Below are positions 25,893 to 34,652 of a DNA stretch of 64,000 bases, one piece after another; the first letter of the stretch is position 1, and the number at the start of each line of letters is the position of its first letter. The position numbers and the translations under genes are program-made. Source of the stretch: Pseudomonadota bacterium. Lineage in GTDB: Bacteria > Pseudomonadota > Gammaproteobacteria > Burkholderiales > Gallionellaceae. The stretch covers positions 110,720 to 174,719 of the forward strand of contig JAJYLY010000006.1 of assembly GCA_021787435.1 (NCBI GenBank), read 5' to 3'. Under the pieces are notes generated by a model. The model searched no databases and was not told the DNA's origin. It was given only the letters and a program-made list of their open reading frames with translations.

Positions 25893-27255
25893 GATGAAGG
25901 CACATCATGGTGCAGACGACAAGGTCGTGCTGCTGGTCGACGACGAGCCTGACATACTGGAACTCTTGGAATTGACGCTTACCGGCATGGGTCTCAAGGT
26001 GGACAAGGTGCGCGGCGTGCAGGAAGCGATGAGCTTCCTTGCGGTAAATCGCTATGACCTGTGTCTGACGGACATGCGCATGCCGGATGGCGATGGCCTG
26101 GAACTGGTGAAATACATCGCCGCAAAAAAAATCGATGTGCCGGTTGCGGTGATCACAGCCCACGGCAATATGGAAAATGCAATCACAGTGCTCAAGGCGG
26201 GTGCATTTGACTATCTGGCCAAACCGCTTTCTCTCGAGCAATTGCGCAACCTGGTGAAATCGGCGCTAAGCCTGCCGCAGGCTGCTCACACCGACGACAA
26301 GCAGTTGCTAGGGCATGCGACCGCGATGCAGAAGGTGCGCGATTTGATCGAAAAGGTAGCGCGCAGCCAGGCGCCCGTGCATATCAGTGGTGAATCAGGC
26401 AGCGGCAAAGAATTGGCCGCAAAGCTGATCGTGCAGAGTGGCGCGCGCCGGGATCAACCCATGGTGTCCGTGAACTGTGGCGCAATACCGGAAAACCTGA
26501 TGGAAAGCGAATTCTTCGGTCACAAGAAGGGCGCATTCACCGGGGCTGACAAAGACAAGGAAGGGCTGTTTCAGGCGGCAAACGGAGGTACCCTGTTTTT
26601 GGATGAGGTAGCTGATCTGCCGCTTGCCATGCAGGTAAAGCTGTTGCGTGCGATACAGGAGAAACGCGTCCGCAAGGTGGGTGCGACCACTGAAGATCCG
26701 GTGGACGTGCGTCTCATCAGCGCGACGCACAATGATCTTGCCGAGCGTGTAAAACAGGGACAGTTCCGCCAGGATCTGTTTTATCGCCTGAATGTGATTC
26801 CAATACAGATGCCCACACTGCGCGAATTGCGCGAAGATATCCCGCAGATCGCACAGCAAAAGCTCAAGCAGTTGAGCTCAAACGCTGTGGTGCGTTTTTC
26901 AGGTGAGGCGCTGGAGGCCCTCAAGAATTACAATTTCCCTGGCAATGTAAGGGAACTTGAAAACATCATCGAGCGCGCCTTGGCATTGTGCTCGGGGGAT
27001 CTGATAGAGGTGCAGGATCTGCATCTCATGCCTGCCGAGCGCACGCAGCAGGAAGCCAGTGAAATGGGCGACAAATATCCGTTGCCGGATTATCTGGATA
27101 GGGTGGAAAAGGAGGCTTTGCTCGAGGCATTGCAGAAAACCGGTTTCAACCGGACCGCGGCTGCAAAATTGCTGGGGCTGACATTCCGCACCATACGCTA
27201 TCGCATGGAGAGACTGGGCATCAAGAGCCCTGTCGGGGCAGACGATGCAGATTGA
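25882..27255 (+). CDS. pilR: Sigma-54-dependent response regulator PilR
   Basis: A 457-residue NtrC-type activator. The receiver domain has VDDEPDI (acidic pocket) and the phospho-acceptor aspartate in LCLTDMRMPDGDG (about residue 61). The AAA+ domain contains Walker A GESGSGKE, the sigma-54 contact loop GAFTGAD, and Walker B GGTLFLDEVADLP. The C-terminal Fis-type helix-turn-helix is TGFNRTAAAKLLGLTFRTIR. It activates transcription with sigma-54 RNA polymerase. It overlaps pilS and ampD by 11 bp each. Confidence 0.93.
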   Translation: MADKMKAHHGADDKVVLLVDDEPDILELLELTLTGMGLKVDKVRGVQEAMSFLAVNRYDLCLTDMRMPDGDGLELVKYIAAKKIDVPVAVITAHGNMENAITVLKAGAFDYLAKPLSLEQLRNLVKSALSLPQAAHTDDKQLLGHATAMQKVRDLIEKVARSQAPVHISGESGSGKELAAKLIVQSGARRDQPMVSVNCGAIPENLMESEFFGHKKGAFTGADKDKEGLFQAANGGTLFLDEVADLPLAMQVKLLRAIQEKRVRKVGATTEDPVDVRLISATHNDLAERVKQGQFRQDLFYRLNVIPIQMPTLRELREDIPQIAQQKLKQLSSNAVVRFSGEALEALKNYNFPGNVRELENIIERALALCSGDLIEVQDLHLMPAERTQQEASEMGDKYPLPDYLDRVEKEALLEALQKTGFNRTAAAKLLGLTFRTIRYRMERLGIKSPVGADDAD

Positions 27256-27778
27256 TCCAGACGGATGGCTTTCGGGTGCCGAACACATTGCATCGCCTAA
27301 CTTTGACCAGCGCGAAAGCGCCATCGAACTTCTGGTGATACACAATATTAGTCTGCCGCCTGGCGAATTTGGAGGAGAGGGCGTTGAGCGCTTATTCACC
27401 AATACGCTGGACAGGGATGCGCATCCCTATTATCGAACCATACCGCAGGGGCGTGTGTCATCGCATTTCTACATACGCCGCGATGGGCATCTAATTCAGT
27501 TCGTGTCCGTGTTGCAGCGTGCTTGGCATGCGGGTTTGTCTGTCTGGCAGAGGCGTGAACGCTGCAATGATTTTTCGATAGGCATCGAACTTGAGGGAAG
27601 TGATTTTGTGCCGTTTACCGATGCGCAATACAAGGCGTTGCACGAGTTGACCATCGCACTGCGCGCGGCTTTTCCGATAAGGGGAATCGCAGGCCACAGC
27701 GACATCGCGCCAAGCCGTAAGACCGACCCCGGCCCTTGTTTTGACTGGCAGCGTTACCTTGCCCTTCTTTCTGCATAA
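27245..27778 (+). CDS. ampD: 1,6-anhydro-N-acetylmuramyl-L-alanine amidase AmpD
   Basis: A 177-residue cytoplasmic zinc amidase that removes the stem peptide from anhydromuropeptides in cell-wall recycling. The zinc ligands are in LLVIHNIS (first histidine, about 37) and in the C-terminal GHSDIAPSRKTDPGPCFDW (second histidine and aspartate). SSHFYIRRDG is the conserved core strand. The 11-bp overlap with pilR suggests readthrough expression. No ampR or beta-lactamase gene is nearby, so recycling rather than resistance control is the likely role. Confidence 0.93.
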   Translation: MQIDPDGWLSGAEHIASPNFDQRESAIELLVIHNISLPPGEFGGEGVERLFTNTLDRDAHPYYRTIPQGRVSSHFYIRRDGHLIQFVSVLQRAWHAGLSVWQRRERCNDFSIGIELEGSDFVPFTDAQYKALHELTIALRAAFPIRGIAGHSDIAPSRKTDPGPCFDWQRYLALLSA

Positions 27779-27828
27779 ACAGTATCCTGCAGATGATGGA
27801 CTGAATGAACTTTATAGATTGAATTACC

Positions 27829-28578
27829 ATGCCCCACTTTGACATGCTGTTGCTGATTGCTTTCGCTGGATTTTATGCCGGCATCCAGAATACGCTGGCG
27901 GGCGGCGGCTCTTTCATTACCTTCCCCGCGTTGATGCTGGCTGCAGGACTGAATCCGCTGGCCGCCAACATCACCTCGACGGTGGCGATGTTTCCCAACC
28001 AGATTACTTCATCCCTGGGCGGACGCAGGCTGGCTGGCGGTGTCGGGAAGTTGAGCCTTGCGAGGCTGTTTTTTCTGAGCGTTGCAGGTGGACTTTGCGG
28101 CGCCGTGCTGCTGCTCAACACGCCGGTGAGTTTTTTCACGCATCTGGTACCCTGGCTGGTATTATTTGCAACGAGCATCTTTGCCTTGGGCAGCTTCCGG
28201 AAAAGGCCGATTCATGCGGCGGGTGCATTTCCAATTCCGCTGCTTGCATTCATTCAGTTTCTGATCGGGGTATACGGCGGCTATTTCGGCGGTGGCATCG
28301 GTTTTCTGATGCTGGCAACGCTGATCATCTCGGGCCAGGAAGTACGTATGGCGACTGCGACCAAGAACATCCTGGCGATGGCGATGAACGCATCTGCGGT
28401 GCTGCTTTTTGTTTTTTCTGCCCAAGTGGACTGGATATCAACCATCGCGCTGGGGCTTGGCGGAATAGGCGGCGGCTTTGCAGGCAACTGGCTGGTTTAC
28501 CGCCTGCCGGAAAGAATTCTGCGCATCTTCGTGGTGCTGGTTGGTTCCCTGCTTACCGTCTGGCTGTTCATGCGATAG
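27829..28578 (+). CDS. TauE/SafE-family sulfite/organosulfur exporter-like permease
   Basis: A 249-residue membrane protein with about eight hydrophobic segments and the two family repeats: NTLAGGGSFITFPALM near residue 23 and GVYGGYFGGGIGFLMLA near residue 146. TauE/SafE proteins move sulfoacetate, sulfite or related small anions. The substrate is not evident. It is followed 12 bp later by a DUF1289 gene. Confidence 0.85.
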   Translation: MPHFDMLLLIAFAGFYAGIQNTLAGGGSFITFPALMLAAGLNPLAANITSTVAMFPNQITSSLGGRRLAGGVGKLSLARLFFLSVAGGLCGAVLLLNTPVSFFTHLVPWLVLFATSIFALGSFRKRPIHAAGAFPIPLLAFIQFLIGVYGGYFGGGIGFLMLATLIISGQEVRMATATKNILAMAMNASAVLLFVFSAQVDWISTIALGLGGIGGGFAGNWLVYRLPERILRIFVVLVGSLLTVWLFMR

Positions 28579-28590
28579 TAGTCATACGGT

Positions 28591-28782
28591 ATGAATGAAT
28601 CCTGCAAAGAGGGCATCGCGCAATCACCCTGTGTGCGGAACTGTTGCCTGAGCGATGACGATATCTGCTTGGGCTGTTTTCGTTTGCTCGATGAGATCAT
28701 GTTCTGGAATGAAGCCGATGATCAGGAGCGGCGCGTCATTTTGCAAAATGCACAGCATCGGCGGGAGCGCAGCGCCATTTAA
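28591..28782 (+). CDS. DUF1289 family protein
   Basis: A 63-residue cysteine-rich protein. The family pattern SPCVRNCCLSDDDICLGCFR, with conserved cysteines at about 14, 18 and 27-30, is complete and is followed by a helical tail (ERRVILQNAQHRRE). It probably binds a metal. The function of DUF1289 is unknown. The 12-bp gap to the permease gene suggests co-expression. Confidence 0.75.
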   Translation: MNESCKEGIAQSPCVRNCCLSDDDICLGCFRLLDEIMFWNEADDQERRVILQNAQHRRERSAI

Positions 28783-28808
28783 CATCGGAATATGACAAGA
28801 GAGGCTGC

Positions 28809-29990
28809 ATGGATCAGCGCATCAGGGTATTAAGCGCAGGCATCTACAGCCTGATTCTGGCGCTGGGCATCGCGCGTTTTGCCTATACGCCGCTTCTGCC
28901 GCTGATGCAGCAGCAGGCTGGACTTGGGGTTGCCGAGGCCGGGTGGCTTGCCGCGATCAATTACGCCGGATATCTGAGCGGGGCCCTGACTGCTTCGCTG
29001 ATCAGCGACATGGTGTTGAAGGACCGTCTGTACCGCATCGGTATGATACTGGCTGTTTTGAGCACAGCGATGATGGGGATGACCACGGACTTTACTTTGT
29101 GGGCCTTGTCCCGTTTTGTCGCGGGGCTAAGCAGTGCAGCAGCCCTGCTTCTGGGCAGCGGACTCATACTCAACTGGCTGATACGCCATCATCACCGAAG
29201 CGAACTGGGCTTGCACTTTTCCGGTATAGGGCTGGGCATCGCAGGAGCGGCTGCCGCAGTGTTTCTGATGAATCACGGACTAAACTGGCGGGAACAATGG
29301 TTTGCATTGACCTTTCTGGGCTGCTTGCTTGTTGTTCCTGCTTTGCGCTGGCTGCCGCCGCCTGACGGGAGCTCGGTGACCAGAACCGGGCAGAAGATGG
29401 AGGATGCACCGCCCAGCACCCTTTATATGCGACTCTTCATGCTTGCCTATTTTTGTGCGGGCATAGGTTATGTGGTGAGTGCCACTTTCATCGTCGCCAT
29501 TGTCGACCATATGCCTGGACTCTCGGGTGAAGGGACGCTCGTGTTCTTCGTCATCGGGATCGCGGCGGCCCCCTCATGCGTCGCATGGGATCTGACCGCT
29601 CGTCGCATCGGCAAGCTCAATGCGCTGATTCTTGCATCCGCTCTTCAGATCATCGGGATCATGCTGCCTGTGCTTTCAGGCGGTCTGATTGCGGCGCTGA
29701 CTGGTGCGCTTCTCTTTGGCGGCACGGTGATGGGGATCGTGAGTCTGGTGTTGACTATGGCAGGTCAGTATTACCCTACGCGCCCAGCCAAGATGATGGG
29801 CAGGATGACGCTCTCATATGGCGCAGCGCAGATCATCGGGCCGGCGATAACGGGGGGGCTGGCCGCACGATTAGGAAGCTATGTGTCAGGCCTTTATCTT
29901 GCCGCAGGATTCATGCTGGCAGGCACCCTGACGCTCCTGTTGCTCAAGGCCGTGGAAAAGCGCGAAATGCATCATGCACGAACTGAATAA
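28809..29990 (+). CDS. YbfB/YjiJ-family MFS transporter
   Basis: A 393-residue, 12-segment transporter. The N-terminal ALGIARFAYTPLLPLMQ and AAINYAGYLSGAL are the signature of the YbfB/YjiJ branch of the major facilitator superfamily, whose substrates are mostly unknown. Its last 17 bp overlap the start of the TPR/ATP-grasp gene, so the two are translated from one message. Confidence 0.82.
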   Translation: MDQRIRVLSAGIYSLILALGIARFAYTPLLPLMQQQAGLGVAEAGWLAAINYAGYLSGALTASLISDMVLKDRLYRIGMILAVLSTAMMGMTTDFTLWALSRFVAGLSSAAALLLGSGLILNWLIRHHHRSELGLHFSGIGLGIAGAAAAVFLMNHGLNWREQWFALTFLGCLLVVPALRWLPPPDGSSVTRTGQKMEDAPPSTLYMRLFMLAYFCAGIGYVVSATFIVAIVDHMPGLSGEGTLVFFVIGIAAAPSCVAWDLTARRIGKLNALILASALQIIGIMLPVLSGGLIAALTGALLFGGTVMGIVSLVLTMAGQYYPTRPAKMMGRMTLSYGAAQIIGPAITGGLAARLGSYVSGLYLAAGFMLAGTLTLLLLKAVEKREMHHARTE

Positions 29991-31671
29991 GCAGCTTGAA
30001 ACTGCCTTCGGTCATCATATGGCGGGAAGGGCTGCCCAGGCAGAAGCGCTCTACAGAATGGTGCTGGAGGCTGAGCCTTCTCACGTGCAGGCCTTGTCCA
30101 TGCTGGGCATGATGCTCATGGACCGTCAGCGCATCAAAGAGGCACAAGCGCTGTTTGACAGGCTTTTGGTCATCGACCCGGAAAATCCCCACGCGCTTCA
30201 TAATCTTGGACGATTGATGCAAGTCCGCGGCAATGATCAAAAAGCGGTCGTGCTACTGCGCCGGGCGGGGAAAATCAAATCTGATCTTGCGCCTATCTAT
30301 AACGATCTGGCGGTTTCTCTGCATCGTCTCGGACAATTTGACGAGGCGCTCTTCGCGCTTGATCGCGCGTTGGCCATTGATCCTGGTTTTGCAATGGCAT
30401 ACGACAACAGAGGCGTGGTTTTATACGACTGCCAGCGTTTCTTCGAGGCATGCGATGCGCACCTGAAAGCCTTGGAATATACGCCTTGTGATGTGATGCA
30501 AAAGCGCATCTCCATACTGCTGAATCTTGCGTTTGCCGCGTATGAAGCGGGGGAGTTGGCGGTATCCGGGCGGGCATGCAATGCCATACTGGGTGAGGAT
30601 GAAAATCATGCAGATGCGCTGGAGCAGCTTGCAAGGGTCTTGTATAGGCAGCGTCGCGACGAGGACGCACTAGCGATGCTCAACCGGCTTGCGCGTATAC
30701 AGGGGCTGGAAAGAAAGGCGGGGCCGGAAAAGCCTGAAGCGACCATCCTGGTGTTGGGAGGTGCAGGTGCCAGCCATGTATCTACGCGCTCATTGTTTGA
30801 TCCAGCCCTGTTCGCCAGAATGACGCTCATCATGTTATCGCCCGATCAGGTGGATGCGCCGCTGGGAAATGTCTCATGGGAGGCTTTGGCCGATGCCGAT
30901 CTGATCTTCAATGCGCTGGGTGAGGTTGAAAACAATGGCGGTCAGTTCGAAGCGGTAAAAATGCTGGCTGTAAGACTGGCAAGGCCTCTGCTTAATTCTC
31001 CTGATCTGGTGGCGCGCACGGGGCGCGACCAAGTATCCGGGTTGTTTGCAGGTATTCCCGGGCTGAAGGTGCCACAGGCACGCCTCATGACGCGCTTGGA
31101 TCCCTGGTCTGTACTGCCGATTCTGATACGTCCGACGGGCACGCATGGCGGCAAGGACTTGTCCTTGATCAGAACAGAGCTTGAGTTTTTCGAATATATG
31201 GATAAGACGCCCGGCGACCGGTTTTTGTTTACCGAGTTTTTCGATTTCAAAGATGTCAAAGGGCATTATAAAAAATACCGTTTCATTTTTGTCGATCGCA
31301 AGCCATATCCTTATCACCTTGCGATTGCTGAAGACTGGATGGTTCATTACTGGCGCACGGACATGAAAAGCGTCGAGTGGAAGCAGCGTGAGGAGGAGTC
31401 TTTTTTAACAAACTGGACCAGAGTATTTGGTCCTCTTGGCGTTGCTGCGGTAGCGCAGGTGGCAGAACGCATGAATTTGGATTATGGCGGTATGGACTGC
31501 AGCATACTGCCTGATGGCCAAGTGCTTTTCTTTGAAGCGAACGCCTGCATGCTCGTGCATCTGGATGATGCGGAGTCAGCCTGCAAGAGACAGGCGGTAT
31601 CGCGTATCCGCGATGCGATAACAAGGATGGTCAGGACGGCAGCTGACAGGTCTTCAAATCATGAGGGCTGA
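29974..31671 (+). CDS. TPR-repeat protein fused to an ATP-grasp-like domain
   Basis: 565 residues. Residues 5-245 contain about six tetratricopeptide repeats (for example LYRMVLEAEPSHVQALSMLG, ALDRALAIDPGFAMAYDNRG). From about 255 an ATP-grasp fold begins with the strand ATILVLGGAGA, followed by LLNSPDLVARTGRD, IRPTGTHGGKDL and the C-terminal metal/ATP segment LDYGGMDCSILPDGQVLFFEANA (glutamate and asparagine about 517-519). ATP-grasp enzymes join a carboxylate to an amine or thiol through an acyl phosphate. The substrate is unknown; the repeats may hold a protein or peptide target. The 3' end overlaps a convergent gene by 13 bp. Confidence 0.75.
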   Translation: MHELNKQLETAFGHHMAGRAAQAEALYRMVLEAEPSHVQALSMLGMMLMDRQRIKEAQALFDRLLVIDPENPHALHNLGRLMQVRGNDQKAVVLLRRAGKIKSDLAPIYNDLAVSLHRLGQFDEALFALDRALAIDPGFAMAYDNRGVVLYDCQRFFEACDAHLKALEYTPCDVMQKRISILLNLAFAAYEAGELAVSGRACNAILGEDENHADALEQLARVLYRQRRDEDALAMLNRLARIQGLERKAGPEKPEATILVLGGAGASHVSTRSLFDPALFARMTLIMLSPDQVDAPLGNVSWEALADADLIFNALGEVENNGGQFEAVKMLAVRLARPLLNSPDLVARTGRDQVSGLFAGIPGLKVPQARLMTRLDPWSVLPILIRPTGTHGGKDLSLIRTELEFFEYMDKTPGDRFLFTEFFDFKDVKGHYKKYRFIFVDRKPYPYHLAIAEDWMVHYWRTDMKSVEWKQREEESFLTNWTRVFGPLGVAAVAQVAERMNLDYGGMDCSILPDGQVLFFEANACMLVHLDDAESACKRQAVSRIRDAITRMVRTAADRSSNHEG

Positions 31672-32036
31672 TTATTTTTCAGGAAGAAATCGCCTGTCCA
31701 TTGACCGTTCCTGAAGTCTATCGTGATGCGTTTGGGCACATAGGCTTCCGGTTTGACGATAGGGAAATCGGCCAGAGGAGGTGCCCCTTCAAAATCGCTG
31801 ACGCTGCATGCACGGGTCATCACTGGACGGAAACCGATTTTCAGTTTCGGTGAGGCTTCGGCGAAACTTGCTGCTTGCGCGTCAGCGCCGAAACGCACCG
31901 CTTTCCTGATTAAGCAGCTGAAATAAAGTTCCATCTCAACCAGCAAGGGTTCGACCAGCGACTTCATTTTCCGGTCTGCCGCGTTGCTCCATTCCACAAG
32001 GACATCTCTGCCAAGAATCTCTATCGTCGTTTTCAC
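31659..32036 (-). CDS. Conserved-looking hypothetical protein
   Basis: A 125-residue soluble protein starting MKTTIEILGRDVLVEW. It has no signal peptide and mixed alpha/beta character, with two isolated cysteines (YFSCLIRK and TRACSVSD). The segment PEAYVPKRITIDFRNGQWTGDFF is well formed and looks like a real domain, but I do not recognise it. It is the last of three minus-strand genes starting with the fnr-like regulator and overlaps the TPR gene tail by 13 bp. Confidence 0.55.
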   Translation of the reverse strand: MKTTIEILGRDVLVEWSNAADRKMKSLVEPLLVEMELYFSCLIRKAVRFGADAQAASFAEASPKLKIGFRPVMTRACSVSDFEGAPPLADFPIVKPEAYVPKRITIDFRNGQWTGDFFLKNNQPS

Positions 32037-32038
32037 GT

Positions 32039-32185
32039 TCAGTCCTCCTTGTTGTGCTGCTCACGCTTTCTTTTGTCGCTTGCGTTTTTGCTTATCCGCC
32101 AGATCAGATAAATGACGGCTGTGGCGACGATAAAGGTGGAAATCTCTATCGTCCAGGAAATCATCCTGATATCTTCTTTGGTCAT
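32039..32185 (-). CDS. Small single-pass membrane protein
   Basis: A 48-residue protein: MTKEDIRMISW, one transmembrane helix (TIEISTFIVATAVIYLIWRI) and a lysine/arginine-rich tail. The ATG at 32185 has AAGGAA about 7 nt upstream, so this start is preferred over the in-frame ATG at 32242. It lies between the fnr-like gene and a hypothetical gene with gaps of about 20 and 2 bp. The function is unknown; a small subunit or modulator of a membrane complex is one possibility. Confidence 0.5.
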   Translation of the reverse strand: MTKEDIRMISWTIEISTFIVATAVIYLIWRISKNASDKRKREQHNKED

Positions 32186-32204
32186 GGCGTATTCCTTTGC
32201 ATGG

Positions 32205-32924
32205 CTAGCAGGAACTGTTGATGCTGGCCTGTAAGAGCGCAAGGTCGATGATCTCTATCGAGCGCGTCTTGACGGCGATGATACCCTCATCCTGGAAATG
32301 CGAGAACGCCCGGCTGACTGTCTCGAGTTTCAAACCCAGATAGCTGCCTATATCCTGACGCGACATGCAAAGCTGGAATTGGGTTGGCGACAGTCCGCGC
32401 ATGGCATAGCGCTGAGAGAGGGTGAGCAGGAAAGCTGCGACGCGTTCTTCGGAGCGCATCGAGCCCAAAAGCAGCATGATGCCCTGATCGCGCACGATCT
32501 CCCGGCTCATGATTTTGTGCAGATGGCGTTGCAGCGACGGAATGTCACGGCTCAAGGTTTCTAGTTTCTGGAATGGAAGCTCGCACACGACACTGCTTTC
32601 GAGTGCTACCGCTTCTCCATCGTGCCTGTCTGTGCTGATCGCGTCGAGGCCGATGATTTCTCCGGCCATCTGAAAGCCTGTGACCTGCTCTCTCCCGTCT
32701 TCATGCAGGATGCGCGTCTTGAAAGCGCCCCTGTTGATGGCAAACAGCGCGCGAAATCTGTCGCCGCTGCGGTAGAGGTAATCGCCGCGGGAAAAGCTGT
32801 GCTTTTGCATGTTGAGTTCATCTAACCTTTGCATTTCCTGTGCGGTAAGACCGACAGGCAGGCAAAGTTCAGCCAGGTTGCAGGTCGAACAGGCGGAGAT
32901 GTTGGCGGAGTTGGATTGCGGCAC
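32205..32924 (-). CDS. fnr: FNR-type oxygen-sensing transcriptional regulator
   Basis: A 239-residue CRP/FNR-family protein. The N-terminal cysteines in ACSTCNLAELC (C12, C15, C21), with an internal cysteine in SSVVCELPF, are the four ligands of an oxygen-labile 4Fe-4S cluster. A cyclic-nucleotide-binding-fold domain follows, then a winged helix with the DNA-recognition stretch SRQDIGSYLGLKLETVSRAFS. In low oxygen the protein dimerises and binds TTGAT-N4-ATCAA sites. It is divergent from hemN, with an FNR box between them. Confidence 0.93.
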   Translation of the reverse strand: MPQSNSANISACSTCNLAELCLPVGLTAQEMQRLDELNMQKHSFSRGDYLYRSGDRFRALFAINRGAFKTRILHEDGREQVTGFQMAGEIIGLDAISTDRHDGEAVALESSVVCELPFQKLETLSRDIPSLQRHLHKIMSREIVRDQGIMLLLGSMRSEERVAAFLLTLSQRYAMRGLSPTQFQLCMSRQDIGSYLGLKLETVSRAFSHFQDEGIIAVKTRSIEIIDLALLQASINSSC

Positions 32925-32985
32925 GGCTTGTAACCTTAAGACGATGATCTGAAATTGACCTGTGCGTCTGAATATGCCATGTTTT

Positions 32986-32999
32986 TTGACTCACATCAA
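32986..32999 (+). promoter_or_regulatory. FNR box upstream of hemN
   Basis: TTGAC-TCAC-ATCAA at 32986-32999 differs from the consensus TTGAT-N4-ATCAA at one base. Its centre (32992.5) is about 41.5 bp before the start point expected from the -10-like CATAAT at 33022-33027. That is the classical class II activator position, so anaerobic activation of hemN is well supported. The same site could control the divergent fnr gene. Confidence 0.82.
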
Positions 33000-33021
33000 A
33001 CCCAATTTTTATTTTGGCTGG

Positions 33022-33027
33022 CATAAT
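33022..33027 (+). promoter_or_regulatory. -10 element of the hemN promoter
   Basis: CATAAT at 33022-33027, 24 bp before the hemN ATG, matches five of six -10 consensus positions. There is no good -35 element, as expected for a promoter that needs FNR bound at -41.5. Confidence 0.6.
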
Positions 33028-33050
33028 GCATCATTTTCAGCGAGCAGCGC

Positions 33051-34442
33051 ATGTCGAACAACAATCAATTAGTCGTGGATATTGATCTGATACGCAGGCT
33101 GGACAAGAATGGTCCGCGCTATACCTCTTATCCAACCGCAGACCGTTTCGCCGATAGCTTCGATGCCAGGTCTTATGAACAGTGGATTGCCAGACGCGAA
33201 GTTGGCGGCGTCAGTCGTCCATTGTCGCTTTATATCCATATCCCGTTTTGCAATACCCTGTGCTTTTATTGCGCCTGCAACAAAGTGATCACCAAGGACA
33301 AGAGCAAGGCTGCCATCTATGTGGATCATCTGATCAAGGAGATGGGCATGCAGGCCGAACTTCTGGGCAAGGGTCAGGTGGTTGAGCAGTTGCACTTTGG
33401 CGGAGGGACACCGACTTTTCTGTCGGACGACGAGATACGCCGCGTGATGGCGGCGATACGCGAGAATTTCAGGCTGGTGGAAGATGGCGAGTATTCCATC
33501 GAGATAGACCCGCGCAAGGTCGGCAATGAAACTATCGCGTTACTGGGGGCCGAAGGCTTCAATCGCATCAGTCTGGGAGTGCAGGATTTCGATGATGCAG
33601 TGCAGCGTGCGGTGAACCGCATACAGAGCGAGGAGGAAACGCTGCGCGTGATTCATGCGGCGCGCGCTAACGGCTTCAAGTCGGTGAGCATCGACCTGAT
33701 CTATGGCTTGCCAAAACAGACTCTGCATGGATTCGGCGTGACGCTGGATCGCGTGATCGCAGCTGATCCTGATAGGCTGTCCATATACAATTATGCGCAC
33801 ATGCCGACCCTCTTCAAACCCCAGCGGCGCATACATGAGGATGACCTGCCCGAACCACAGGTGAAACTGGATATCCTGAGCATGGCGGTGGACAAGCTGA
33901 CTTCCGCAGGCTACATGTATATCGGCATGGATCATTTTGCAAAGCCCGAAGACGAGCTTGCCATCGCTCAGCGCCAGGGCAGACTGCATCGCAATTTCCA
34001 AGGCTATTCCACGCATTCGGATTGTGATTTGATCGCGCTCGGTGTGAGTTCCATCGGCAAGATAGGACCGACCTACAGTCAGAATTACCGGGAACTTGAT
34101 GGGTATTACGGCGCGCTGGACCGCGGTCAACTGCCCATCATGCGCGGCATGGAATTGAATGCCGACGATCTGGTGCGCCGCGCGATCATACAGGCATTGA
34201 TGTGCCACTTCGAGATTTCAAAATCGTCTTTCAATATCGCCTATCTGATCGATTTCGACAGCTATTTCGCAACCGAATTGGCGGAGCTTCTTGAATACGA
34301 GCGCGAAGGGTTGCTTGAGATATCAAAGGACTGGATCAGCGTCACCCCCAAGGGTCGCATGCTGATACGCAACATCTGCATGGTGTTCGATCGTTACCTG
34401 CGCACACGTACCGAGCATGCGCGCTATTCCAAGGTGATTTAA
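33051..34442 (+). CDS. hemN: Oxygen-independent coproporphyrinogen III oxidase
   Basis: A 463-residue radical SAM enzyme that converts coproporphyrinogen III to protoporphyrinogen IX without oxygen. The cluster motif C-x3-C-x2-C with the extra cysteine is present in HIPFCNTLCFYCACNKV (about 64-80). GGGTPTFL and the HemN C-terminal domain (YSTHSDCDLIALGVSSIG) follow, and the N-terminal GPRYTSYPTADRF is typical of true HemN. It fits expression under low oxygen through the upstream FNR box. Confidence 0.96.
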   Translation: MSNNNQLVVDIDLIRRLDKNGPRYTSYPTADRFADSFDARSYEQWIARREVGGVSRPLSLYIHIPFCNTLCFYCACNKVITKDKSKAAIYVDHLIKEMGMQAELLGKGQVVEQLHFGGGTPTFLSDDEIRRVMAAIRENFRLVEDGEYSIEIDPRKVGNETIALLGAEGFNRISLGVQDFDDAVQRAVNRIQSEEETLRVIHAARANGFKSVSIDLIYGLPKQTLHGFGVTLDRVIAADPDRLSIYNYAHMPTLFKPQRRIHEDDLPEPQVKLDILSMAVDKLTSAGYMYIGMDHFAKPEDELAIAQRQGRLHRNFQGYSTHSDCDLIALGVSSIGKIGPTYSQNYRELDGYYGALDRGQLPIMRGMELNADDLVRRAIIQALMCHFEISKSSFNIAYLIDFDSYFATELAELLEYEREGLLEISKDWISVTPKGRMLIRNICMVFDRYLRTRTEHARYSKVI

Positions 34443-34652
34443 CGGCAGAAAGAGTTTGCAGCAAGCTGGAAGCCTGTTTTGTTATATTTTATTGCCATTA
34501 TTGATTCGGCGCGATTGAGAATATTTGCAGCCAACTGTCATGATTGATGGAACTTGCAATAATTCGACGCCGTGGTTTGACAATAGTGACTGCACAGCGA
34601 GCGTTTGATAGAATCCGGTTTGATAGATACGCGGATTATCCGGACATGACAA

